Source of the DNA: Antedon mediterranea
Lineage: Eukaryota > Echinodermata > Crinoidea > Comatulida > Antedonidae
NCBI RefSeq assembly: GCF_964355755.1
Contig: NC_092670.1
Span: 14,323,201-14,387,200 of the forward strand
Length of the DNA: 64,000 nucleotides
Direction of reading: 5' to 3'
The translations under genes and the position numbers were made by a program. Below the pieces are notes generated by a model. The model worked only from the letters and a program-made list of their open reading frames with translations. It was not told the DNA's origin and ran no database searches. Shown here one piece after another: positions 57,501 through 64,000 of the stretch (position 1 is the first letter of the stretch; the number at the start of each line of letters is the position of its first letter).

Positions 57501-60500
57501 TAGTAAGAAAACGTATAAATACTGTAGTATTTCAAACAAGCTACCTTCTGATAATAATGGAACGATCCATTTGATGGTCTGGTTTACTAGTTTCATTTTG
57601 GAACTAGAAAACTCAAGTCTTGATATCTGAGTTTTCTATATCTAGGAAAGTCAGATATCTGAGTTTTTTAGATCTAGAAAAGTCAGATATCTGAGTTTTC
57701 TAGATCAAGAAAACTCAGATATATCTGAGATCTGAGTTTTCTAGATCTGAGTTTTCTAGACACCCTCTTTTCCTCTTTATTTCACTTCATGTAAGATTTA
57801 ACGTACTGAATCCTGAGTTAGATATCTTTAACAATAATTTCAATATTTGCAAAATTATTAATAGCTTGTAGTATAATATTTATGTATTTTAACTGCGTTA
57901 CGTCCTGTAAAGCCTGGTTTCCATAAAATTGCTACACGACAGAGCGTAGCGATTCTATGGAAACACTAGAATTTATTGGGGATCTAGTACGCGAGCACTA
58001 AATATTCTTTGGTACGCGTCTACGATTCATCGCAGACAAAATATGCAAAGTTGAACATGGTTGAACTTTGCCGATTTGACTGCGATGAATCGGGGAGCCT
58101 TTCCGATTGCGTCGGCGACATATGCACGTGTAGCGATTTTAATGGAAACGCTGTAGCGACGCTGTAGCGATTTTATGGAAACCAGGCTTAAATGGTGAAA
58201 TCTGAGTTAACTACGTAACATTCCCAGAAAATGCTGAAATAAAGATGATATTCAAAAACATACATAGACATTGTTTAATCAACTTTGTTTAGCCTGGTTC
58301 CATAGAATCTCTACACTATCGCTACTCATCTTTAACACAAATCTGGCATGAATAATATCATACAAAATAGCAAAATTAAACTCACGCCAGATCGTCACCG
58401 ACGAGGTGGTAGAGTTAAACACACACATGTTTGTCGCAGACAAGTTAGTAAAGTTAAAATGCAAAACAGTTTTTTGCGGACAAGTTGGCAAAGTTTAACC
58501 TGTTTAAACTTTACCAATCTTTCTGCCTAATTCAATATTTCTTATCAATTGCTGTGGGTGATGTGCGTAGCTGCAGCATATTACAATGGAAATTAGTTAA
58601 AGCTTGTTTTGATTATGGGACATGTAATAAAATAAGCTTACTTTTTGTATTTTTCTTAGTTATTCATATTAACTAATAATTCTTTTAAAAAGAGGTACAG
58701 CATTGTCCCTTAAAACATGAATATGCCATTTTACATTTTTAATAAAGTTATTCACTTCCATAAAAAAAAGGTAACAAAGGTAATGGTTTGACTTACAAAA
58801 AGACAAACATATTCTGTTAAATTTTAAACAACTATTGTTTGCTATACAGTTGTTTACTGTTTACAAGAATTGTTTGTAATAATTATGCTCACTCTAATAT
58901 TTTAATATATTAAACTCAACCCTGCTTCAGTGGATTGAAAAATCAACAATTTAATAGTGGCTGTAAATCATATTTACTGATATAAAATAGAAAATAATAG
59001 TTTCCTCATTACACCTTTAGATGATGAAGAACCATATATCATCAACTGCCCAGTGAAAATTATTATTGTTAACACAACAACTGGCGAGGCATTTGCAATC
59101 AATATCACATGGTTTGAACCGTCAGCTACTGATAACTCTGGAGAGACTCTTGTACCAGTATCAGACTACACTTCTGGTGATAATATGTTTGCAATTGGCA
59201 ACACAACAGTTCAGTACAATGTCTCAGATTTAGCTGGTAACTTTAATGATAGCTGCAGTTTTGTTATCACTGTTGGAGGTAAGACAACTGTACCTCGTTG
59301 TTGGAAATTAAAATTGAGCTACAGTAATATTATATCAAATGTAATTTATTTATACCTTTTATTTATGTTGTGAATAGATAATGAAAGTCCAATGATTGAC
59401 TGCCCAACAAATGTCACTTCAAACAATTACATCGGAGAAGGGTATGGACTAGTAAATATTAGTACAGATGAAGGAAGTCCAAATGCCACTGTTACCTGGG
59501 ATCCTCCTGTGACAAGTGACAATAGTAATGGAACAGTGACTGTAGTTTCATCACCATTTGAGTCAGGTGACATGATACCAATTGGTACTCACATAATCAC
59601 TTTTACAGCAACTGATCTTTCTGGAAATAATGATACATGTGAATTTTATTTCGAAGTTGAAGGTAAAGTATGAACCTTTTTTTTCAATTTGGACAATTTT
59701 GAAAATAGAATAATCACTTTTACAGCAACTTACTCATAAAAAAAGACAAAAATACAGTAGTGACATTTGTGACATTAATCAACTCCAGGTTGAAGGTAAA
59801 ACGATAGAGTGATGCTCTGAAAAGCCCAGTGACAGGCTATGTCTACTCCACTCCTAAAGCATTTAATACGTGCACGATAAATTATAGTTTATCCATCCTG
59901 CAATTGGCGAGTCTAGCTGTTTGATGCTTATGAAATATAAACTCTTTCTTCAACCAAATGTTTTTAAATCATTTATATTGTTTACATCGATATTATTGTG
60001 ATCACCTTTTTCCATTTGTTTACTTTCACAAAAAAGAAAAAAAGTAATATATTATGAATAAAGGTATAGTCGTAATATGTTTCTTGTTTTAATCATTATA
60101 ATCTTAAAATTTAAGAGCAACTACTGAAGACATATGAAGGTAAAACCTCACAATTGAGATACATAAACAACTAAAATGAAAGTACATTTCTTTAGGAAAA
60201 ACAATTGATTCTCTTTTCTCAGGCATATTGGACTTGTATTGCAATGATTTTGAATTCAGTATGCTTATAATCATACTGTTTTCAAATAAAAAATGTTAAG
60301 TCTGTTTATATTTTAGATGTGGAGCCACCTAATGCAACTTGTCCTTCCGTGGTTGCTAGTGTGACTGATCCTGGAAATCCTAATGGCACTGTCAGTTTCA
60401 ACATTACTGTTGTGGATAATGTTCTAGTTTCTTTATATGAAGCCAATTATACATTAGTATGTGATTACCGATGTACTATTGACATGGTGTCTTATGACTT

Positions 60501-62627
60501 TGAGACTACTGCTGTATTTTCTATTGGAGAAACTATCGTTGAATACACATTCTATGACAATGGTTCACCAACAGCCAATAAAGAATCTTGTTATGTTACG
60601 GTGGTAATTAAAGGTATGTTTACTCTTTAAGTTGAAATAAAAATTTTTTTGTACAGGTCAGTTTATGCACATGTTGTTTACTATCTTTAAAACTGGTCAC
60701 ATACCTATAACATAATCCTAATTCCTGTTATTTCAGCAGAATGTCATAAAATGATTTTATTTATTTGTAGATTAAACCAAACTTTGAGTTTATGAGTTTA
60801 TTTTAAAGTTAGATATCTCAGTTAAAAATATGATATCTTTATAAAATAAATATAAAAAATGTAACATAAGCATACTATCTTTAGTAGAAAATGACTCTTT
60901 GTTATACTTAATCATAAACACATTGCATTCTTATCACGTTGTTAAGTCCAACACACAACATAAAAATTACACATACACTCTATCAGAGGGGGTAGTCCTA
61001 TAAATACTTACTATTTTCCTCTTTATTTCACTTAATATAAGCTTTAACATAATGAATCCTGAGTTAGATATCTTTAACAATAATTTTCAATATTTGCAAA
61101 ATTATTAATAGCTTGTAGTATAATATTTATGTATTTTTACTGCGTTTCGTCCTGTAAATGGTGAAATCTGAGTTAACTAACTAACATTCCCAGAAAATGC
61201 TGAAATAAAGATGATATTCCAAAACATATATAGACATTGTTTAATCAACTTTGTTTAGCCTGGTTCCATAAAATCTCTACACTATCGCTAACTCATCTTC
61301 AACACAAATCAGACATGAATAATATCATACAAAATAGCAAAATTAAACTCACGGCAGATCATCACCGACGAGGTGGTAGAGTTAAACATAAACCTGTTTG
61401 TCGCAGACAAGTTAGTAAAGTTAAAATGCAAAACAGTTTTTCGCGGACAAGTTGGCAAAGTTTAACCTGTTTAAACTTTACCAATCTTTCTGCCTAATTC
61501 AATATTTCTTATCAATTGCTGTGGGTGATGTGCGTAGCTGCAGCATATTACAATGGAAATTAATTAAAGCTTGTTTTGATTATGGGACTTGTAAAAAAAT
61601 AAGCTTACTTTTTGTATTTTTCTTAGTTATTCATATTAACTAATGCTTCTTATAAAAAGGGGGTACAGTTGTCCCTTAAAACATGAATATGCCATTTTAC
61701 ATTTTTAATAAAGTTATTCACTTTCATAAAAAAAAGGTAACAAAAGTAATGGTTTGACTTACAAAAAGACAAACATATTCTGTTAAATTTTAAACAACTA
61801 TTGTTTGCTATACAGTTGTTTACTGTTTACAAGAATTGTTTGTAATAATTATGCTCACTCTAATATTTAATATATTAAACTCAACCCTGCTTCAGTGGAT
61901 TGAAAAATCAACAATTTAATAATGGCTGTAAATCATATTTACTGATATAAAATAGAAAATAATAGTTTCCTCATTACACCTTTAGATGATGAAGAACCAT
62001 ATATCATCAACTGCCCAGTGAAAATTATTATTGTTAACACAACAACTGGCGAGGCATTTGCAATCAATATCACATGGTTTGAACCGTCAGCTACTGATAA
62101 CTCTGGAGAGACGCTTGTACCAGTATCAGACTACACTTCTGGTGATAATATGTTTGCAATTGGCAACACAACAGTTCAGTACAATGTCTCAGATTCAGCT
62201 GGTAACTTTAATGATAGCTGCAGTTTTGTTATCACTGTTGGAGGTAAGACAACTGTACCTCGTTGTTGGAAATTAAAATTGAGCTACAGTAATATTATAT
62301 CAAATATAATTTATTTATACCTTTTATTTATGTTGTGAATAGATAATGAAAGTCCAATGATTGACTGCCCAACAAATGTCACTTCAAACAATTACATCGG
62401 AGAAGGGTATGGACTAGTAAATATTAGTACAGATGAAGGAAGTCCAAATGCCACTGTTACCTGGGATCCTCCTGTGACAAGTGACAATAGTAATGGAACA
62501 GTGACTGTAGTTTCATCACCATTTGAGTCAGGTGACATGATACCAATTGGTACTCACATAATCACTTTCACATCAACTGATCCTTATGGAAATAGTGACA
62601 CCTGTGTCTTTGGCCTCAAGGTTGAAG
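36520..62627 (+). CDS. Gene B: secreted or anchored HYR-repeat protein (3' partial, 11 exons seen)
   Basis: A signal-peptide exon and ten HYR exons join in one frame (2809 nt, 936 complete codons) and continue past the window after the phase-1 donor at 62628. No transmembrane helix is seen yet. As in gene A, each HYR domain is one phase-1 exon. The first introns are 2.9, 5.8 and 0.6 kb and the fourth 9.2 kb, filled with transposons. The last seven exons form a tandem array (a-b-c, a'-b'-c', a''). Location and HYR content suggest an extracellular matrix or recognition protein in tandem with gene A. I do not recognise a named ortholog. Joining across the 9.2 kb repeat-filled intron is the least certain step; 46443 and 55922 could belong to different genes. 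Confidence 0.82.
36590..39500 (+). other. Gene B intron 1 (2.9 kb), nothing recognisable
   Basis: AT-rich, with a poly-A run near 38075 and a TA dinucleotide run near 38720-38738. No exon or known repeat seen on either strand. Confidence 0.6.
39501..39752 (+). CDS. Gene B HYR domain 1 exon (divergent)
   Basis: 252 nt, phase 1-1. ITFDNCPGDETINN opening; the D-x-x-P linker and the W-x-x-P core are lost (TIPVITATVNSSG). The C-terminal half FGVGYVLNLEYTASANNETD and closing DVCEFSVTFLG are HYR-like. As the first domain after the signal peptide it may cap the rod. Confidence 0.82.
39723..39965 (+). repeat. 121 bp tandem duplication covering an exon end and splice donor
   Basis: The last bases of the HYR exon, its GTAAGT donor and the following intron are repeated once: GAGTTTTCTGTCACATTTTT begins at 39731 and again at 39852. 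The copies are almost identical, differing mainly in the T-run length. The second donor has no acceptor of its own. Confidence 0.9.
40512..40681 (+). mobile_element. 170 bp MITE-like repeat
   Basis: Starts TAGTCTGGGCTCCAGACGGA and ends GACTTGGGGCAAGTCTA; the two ends are imperfect inverted repeats. Both ends, and the internal TTTTGCACATATGGCG and CGCGGTCGAAATAAAAACAA words, recur at 51757-52694. Part of it also recurs near 22435. Confidence 0.6.
40843..41130 (+). repeat. Copy of the 33.4 kb interspersed repeat
   Basis: TTAATTTGCATAATTAAAAA, the AAATGGCGGCCATTTTTT palindrome, then TGACCTTTGACCTTGATTTA with one 140 bp unit. Confidence 0.65.
41134..42784 (+). mobile_element. Overlapping inverted repeats: foldback or nested TIR transposons
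   Basis: Arm A (41134-41432) is inverted at 42141-42415; arm B (41434-41590) is inverted at 42640-42784. B arms start ACGCCGGCCG and share TTCGTACATAAGTTGGGGAC. A small third pair lies inside (41570-41612 against 41950-41992). The order A-B-A'-B' cannot come from one simple TIR element. No transposase frame. Confidence 0.75.
41685..41850 (+). repeat. Two direct 86 bp units inside the foldback element
   Basis: GAGTAGGGCGCCCGCATCAA begins at 41685 and 41771; the units end in GGGGGATAGAGTAATTGACT / GGGGGTAGAGTAATTGACT. Confidence 0.85.
42980..43110 (+). repeat. Short tandem units of TTTACTTTGTTACTTGGCAA
   Basis: ATAGTATTTACTTTGTTACT occurs at about 42987 and 43040, and a shortened unit at 43085, each followed by a TTGGCAA or TTGCCAAG palindrome. 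Confidence 0.6.
43110..44890 (+). repeat. Direct tandem pair of a 0.83-0.95 kb repeat
   Basis: TTAGCACGATAGCGCCTACA begins at 43131 and 43959; CACTCAGTTTCTGAGTGCTT closes the units at 43912 and 44861. Copy 2 keeps about 120 bp lost from copy 1, including a tRNA-like head GACTGGTCAAGCGGTTAAGC at 44598. GTTTGTTTG tracts flank each unit. Confidence 0.8.
45596..45853 (+). CDS. Gene B HYR domain 2 exon
   Basis: 258 nt. DTGDPYYPDCPTKP opening, TWNETTPNDASAG core, TGTCIITIRVIG close. Acceptor TTTTAAG, donor GTAAGT. A minus-strand open frame here is a shadow. Confidence 0.87.
46443..46706 (+). CDS. Gene B HYR domain 3 exon (both outer Cys lost)
   Basis: 264 nt. Frame and layout are normal (DIGDPIV opening, NWTAPVATDNSG core, SVVTVNVSDQSGN), but Cys 1 is Tyr (TEYPND) and the closing Cys is Gly (SVSGMFNV). 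One Cys remains, in GMTCSS. The reading frame and splice sites are intact, so this is a functional-looking variant rather than a pseudo-exon. Confidence 0.87.
48250..49640 (-). pseudogene. Decayed minus-strand coding remnant inside the 3.6 kb element
   Basis: Conceptual reading of the minus strand gives protein-like stretches interrupted by stops and shifts. One runs from about 49627 to 49450 (IIHWFDECTWLWYKNSC, ARDEWRWTEITSK); another covers about 48780-48400 (RGIIGITQINDFI, FCNSHKGVCWPWHDEIGQK, DEYWQKIYMTVNTGDKL). Trp/Cys content and codon-like composition suggest former coding DNA, probably the element's own protein. I do not recognise the family. Confidence 0.4.
49966..50880 (+). repeat. 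Family R repeat, copy 3 (internally deleted)
   Basis: Same start (CTATATATAAATTATGGTTA) and same orientation as copies 1 and 2, more diverged and with internal gaps; ends near AAACAATAAACACTATACTT. It lies inside the 3.6 kb element, so inserted after it. Confidence 0.78.
51757..52694 (+). mobile_element. Larger relative of the 40.5 kb MITE-like repeat
   Basis: Begins TAGTCTGGGTTCCAGACGGA, shares TTTTGGCACATATGGCG, and ends GACTTGGGGCAAGTCTA after a CGCGGTCGCAATAAAAACAA word. The roughly 770 bp between the shared ends are absent from the short copy. No convincing protein is encoded. Confidence 0.55.
52736..52980 (-). pseudogene. Non-LTR retrotransposon remnant, downstream part
   Basis: Minus-strand frame with RRIFWTQSELNEAALGLTK and a short hydrophobic/basic tail reads like the sequence downstream of a LINE reverse transcriptase. 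It ends abruptly at the foldback element at 52983. It probably joins the fragment at 55037-55357; this pairing is inference. Confidence 0.4.
52983..54994 (+). mobile_element. 2 kb foldback element with TGCGAGGCA-studded terminal repeats
   Basis: Left end CAAAGTGCGAGGCAGCGAGG and right end CCTCGCTGCCTCGCACTTTG are inverted; each arm carries spaced TGCGAGGCA words and a TGCGAGGCATCATTTTATCA segment. A second inverted pair continues inside (53143-53405 against 53712-53985: CTATGGAACGCCAAAAGAGC / GCTCTTTTGGCGCTCCATAG). About 0.88 kb (53990-54865) has no partner and may be a later insertion. No clear protein. Confidence 0.72.
55037..55357 (-). pseudogene. Non-LTR retrotransposon remnant: reverse transcriptase C-terminal part
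   Basis: Minus-strand frame with LNWLKIESNKNVF, CDVTYMGIKLGVNL, and RNRIGKCQRAFYELQGTGML, the layout that follows the catalytic centre in LINE reverse transcriptases (Y-L/M-G-I-x-L then K-x-x-R-A-F-Y-x-L). No catalytic motif remains. Confidence 0.55.
55922..56206 (+). CDS. Gene B HYR domain 4 exon (type a)
   Basis: 285 nt, 95 codons. DNEPPMIDCPTNVTSNN opening; a longer linker than in gene A (YIGEVFGLINVSTDIGSL) precedes TWDPPVTSDNSNG; close DTCKFYFEVEG. Several sequons (NVT, NVS, NAT). Confidence 0.92.
56821..57117 (+). CDS. Gene B HYR domain 5 exon (type b)
   Basis: 297 nt, 99 codons. DVEPPNATCPSVVAGVTDPG opening, VSFNITVVDNVLVSHFETK, a loop ending in YPSSKTIDMVSYDF, then FPIGETIIEYTFYDN and closing ESCYVTVVIKG. 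W of the core is Phe. The loop differs strongly from the sister exon at 60317. Confidence 0.92.
57605..57765 (+). repeat. Palindromic tract of GATATCTGAGTTTTCTAGAT units
   Basis: Direct and inverted copies of GATATCTGAGTTTT and TCTAGATC alternate over about 160 bases, so the strand can fold on itself repeatedly. Absent from the sister intron (compare 60990-61020). Confidence 0.8.
57911..58188 (+). mobile_element. 278 bp MITE, Harbinger-like, with TAA target duplication
   Basis: Ends are AGCCTGGTTTCCATAAAAT and its inverted copy ATTTTATGGAAACCAGGCT (19 bases of near-perfect match), flanked by TAA at 57908-57910 and 58189-58191. The sister copy of this intron has a single TAA (61155-61157) at the same place, an empty site. 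A TAA/TTA 3 bp duplication is characteristic of PIF/Harbinger. Internal GTAGCGATTnTATGGAAAC subrepeats; non-coding. Confidence 0.9.
59021..59278 (+). CDS. Gene B HYR domain 6 exon (type c)
   Basis: 258 nt. DDEEPYIINCPVK opening, TWFEPSATDNSGE core, YNVSDLAGNFND, closing DSCSFVITVGG. It is followed by a 99 bp intron, among the shortest here. Confidence 0.93.
59378..59662 (+). CDS. Gene B HYR domain 7 exon (type a', chimeric)
   Basis: 285 nt. Its first part matches a'' (NESP, YIGEGYGLVNISTDEGSP) and its last part matches a (FTATDLSGNNDTCEFYFEVEG). The switch falls between 59594 and 59604. Fully open with normal splice sites. Confidence 0.93.
59663..60316 (+). other. Gene B intron between a' and b'
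   Basis: Aligns with the a-b intron (56207-56820) with more substitutions and indels than are seen between the c-a introns. Nothing else recognised. Confidence 0.7.
60317..60613 (+). CDS. Gene B HYR domain 8 exon (type b')
   Basis: 297 nt. Same frame and length as exon b. The loop reads LYEANYTLVCDYRCTIDM, which adds two Cys four residues apart that exon b lacks. Close ESCYVTVVIKG is unchanged. Confidence 0.92.
60614..61985 (+). other. Gene B intron between b' and c' (1.4 kb)
   Basis: Sister of 57118-59020 without the palindromic tract and without the MITE (empty site at 61155-61157). Contains the older shared MITE-like segment from 61257 to about 61495. Confidence 0.75.
61986..62243 (+). 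CDS. Gene B HYR domain 9 exon (type c')
   Basis: 258 nt. It differs from exon c at two bases by eye: a silent change (ACT/ACG) and TTA/TCA (Leu to Ser in SDSAGN). Confidence 0.93.
62343..62627 (+). CDS. Gene B HYR domain 10 exon (type a'')
   Basis: 285 nt. Identical in protein to a' up to GTHIITFT, then a different end (STDPYGNSDTCVFGLKVEG). Phase-1 donor GTAAAT; the next exon is beyond the window or after the LINE fragment. Confidence 0.92.
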
Positions 62628-64000
62628 GTAAATTATAAAAATATTTTTTAATTTGAACAATTTAGAAATGCAGAAACAAATTGCTATGAAAATTTTTACC
62701 AATTGATCCAAATATGAGTTGGTTTAGGTGTTTTTTTATTTAACCTTTTACTGATGATCATGTACTCCATATATGGGTATGAGTTTTGTCAAAATTAGAA
62801 TTGATTGGTTGAGATTTCATAATGCATAATTGCTCTGTACAACATAAAATCTATTACTGTATTTGTATTCGTATATTCACTATGTGGGTTCACTATCTGG
62901 GTGTTTAGCGTAGTAAAAAAAGGACTTTTCATTCATTGTTGTATTTATATATTTTGATTAAATAAGGTTTGATTATAATATATTCTCACATATTTCCTCA
63001 TTTTCCAATTTATCTTATTCGCAGATGACAACAATATTTTCTTTTCTCACAAAAATGTAAACACTCTTGTTAATGTTAATTCTGAGCTTGATAGAGTTTC
63101 TTTAGGTTTACACATCTAAAACTAACTTCATCTACTTTACACAAAAGAACAACCGTAACAATACTTTTCCTTTTGATATTATAACCGATGGAAACCCAAT
63201 AGAAAAAGGAAACAATTTAAAATTTCTTTAGGTTCAAATTCAAATTGATTCAAAATTGAACTGGCAAACACACATTGCGATTACTAATAAAACAGTGTCT
63301 AAAAATGTTGGTGTTTTAAGTAAATTAAAATATATTCTTCCATACAATATTTTATTTTTGCTTTACAACACTCTCATTTTACCATACTTAACATACTGTA
63401 ATATTGCTTGGGCTTCAATTTCTAACAACATTTTGCAGACTGATCCTTGGACTATTCCATCAACATCCAAAATTCACTGTCTCTTTAAGCTTCAAAAGAA
63501 GGCTCTAAGGATTGGCACTGGAGCAACCCCAAGATCCCATACAAGGCAATTATTCCATCAGCTAAACACTTTAAACATATTCGATATTAACAAACTGCAA
63601 ACTCTTGTATTTATGTTTCATGTTATTAATAACCAAAACTCCCTTCTCATTTTAACTCGTTGTTTACAATGTTTAGTCAGCTTCATCCTTATAAGACCAG
63701 GTCATCTACCCGGAAACATTCTATTTATGAAAAGTACACTATAGCCCTCAGGAAAAATTCTTTCATTTTTAACGGACCATTTTTATGAAATAATTTAACT
63801 TTAAACATTAGATTATCACGAACATTACTTTCCTTTTTTTTTAAATACAAACAGTTCTTAATCCATCAATATTCTTTAGATAGTTAATAAGTTTGTTACT
63901 ATGGAATTTATTTCTTACTTTTCCTTCTATTTATATTCAATCAAATCTGTTTGGCTTTTTTGTTCTTTTTTTTAGAAAGCAATTTACGTTACCATGTACA
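62628..64000 (+). other. Gene B intron running off the window
   Basis: Contains the LINE fragment described next. No further HYR exon is seen up to the window end. Confidence 0.6.
63010..63790 (+). pseudogene. Frame-broken non-LTR retrotransposon reverse transcriptase fragment
   Basis: FADDNNIF at 63018-63041 is the catalytic F/Y-x-D-D box of a LINE reverse transcriptase. After frame breaks, 63256-63744 continues with the downstream region (LNWQTHIAITNKTVSKNVGV, LYNTLILPYLTYCNIAWAS, KLQKKALRI). It lacks the upstream RT and endonuclease. Jockey/CR1-like by layout; clade not determined. Confidence 0.82.

Larger units (their letters stand above)
57118..59020 (+). other. Gene B intron between exons b and c (1.9 kb)
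   Basis: It aligns with 60614-61985 except for two extra blocks: the palindromic tract at 57605-57765 and the MITE at 57911-58188. Both copies share an older MITE-like segment from AGCCTGGTTCCATA (58291) through GTTTGTCGCAGACAAGTTAG to about 58530. Frames in this segment are spurious. Confidence 0.75.
55850..62565 (+). repeat. Tandem segmental duplication of a three-exon HYR unit
   Basis: Unit 1 (exons a 55922, b 56821, c 59021) is repeated as unit 2 (a' 59378, b' 60317, c' 61986), then a'' at 62343. Introns align as well as exons. The period is 3456 to 3496 bp at a and b but 2965 bp at c and a', because unit 1 carries extra DNA in the b-c intron, including a MITE and a palindromic tract. 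Confidence 0.93.

Noticed and set aside
58279-58676. Short proteins repeated at 58.3-58.7 kb and 61.2-61.6 kb
   Set aside because: Both copies are intronic; their similarity is explained by the tandem DNA duplication, not by protein conservation.

Overview
The window is animal genomic DNA, AT-rich, with small exons, GT-AG introns and dense interspersed repeats. Both genes I can assemble consist mainly of hyalin repeats (HYR domains), almost always one per phase-1 exon. Large HYR families of this style are typical of echinoderms. I therefore infer an echinoderm (class not determinable here); hemichordate or lancelet are alternatives. There is no prokaryotic or viral gene set, CRISPR array or operon.

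Gene A (1..30030, + strand, 5' end outside the window) can be spliced by eye into 47 coding exons. They total 9027 nt in a single unbroken frame (3008 codons plus stop). The order is 28 HYR domains (the first partial), EGF, Ca-binding EGF, SEA, EGF, HYR, SEA, EGF, Ca-binding EGF, SEA, EGF, one transmembrane helix and a basic cytoplasmic tail with an NPIY motif. It is a very large type I surface protein. Two of the three SEA domains carry a G-S motif resembling the mucin autocleavage site. A four-domain cassette (EGF, cbEGF, SEA, split EGF) occurs twice with the same intron phases.

30031..36519 is intergenic: 3' UTR, a tRNA-derived SINE, decayed repeats and a full copy of a 1.2 kb repeat (family R).

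Gene B (36520..beyond 62627, + strand, 3' end outside the window) starts with a signal-peptide exon. Ten HYR exons follow in the window (2809 nt, one frame). Its early introns are swollen by nested transposons: overlapping inverted repeats at 41.1-42.8 kb, an 0.83-0.95 kb tandem pair at 43.1-44.9 kb, a 3.6 kb TIR element at 47.6-51.3 kb carrying a family R copy and a decayed reading frame, and a 2 kb foldback element lying between two pieces of a decayed minus-strand non-LTR retrotransposon at 52.7-55.4 kb. From 55.9 kb the gene contains a tandem duplication of a three-exon unit (a-b-c, a'-b'-c', a''). It shows a chimeric exon, a sharply diverged loop in one exon pair, and a 278 bp MITE whose empty site is preserved in the sister copy. 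The last kilobase holds a frame-broken LINE reverse transcriptase fragment.

The two genes are neighbouring HYR genes in the same orientation: A membrane-anchored, B secreted or with an anchor beyond the window. Adhesion, extracellular-matrix or recognition roles are inferred from the domains only. Every exon boundary was placed by reading splice sites and phase, not by transcript data.
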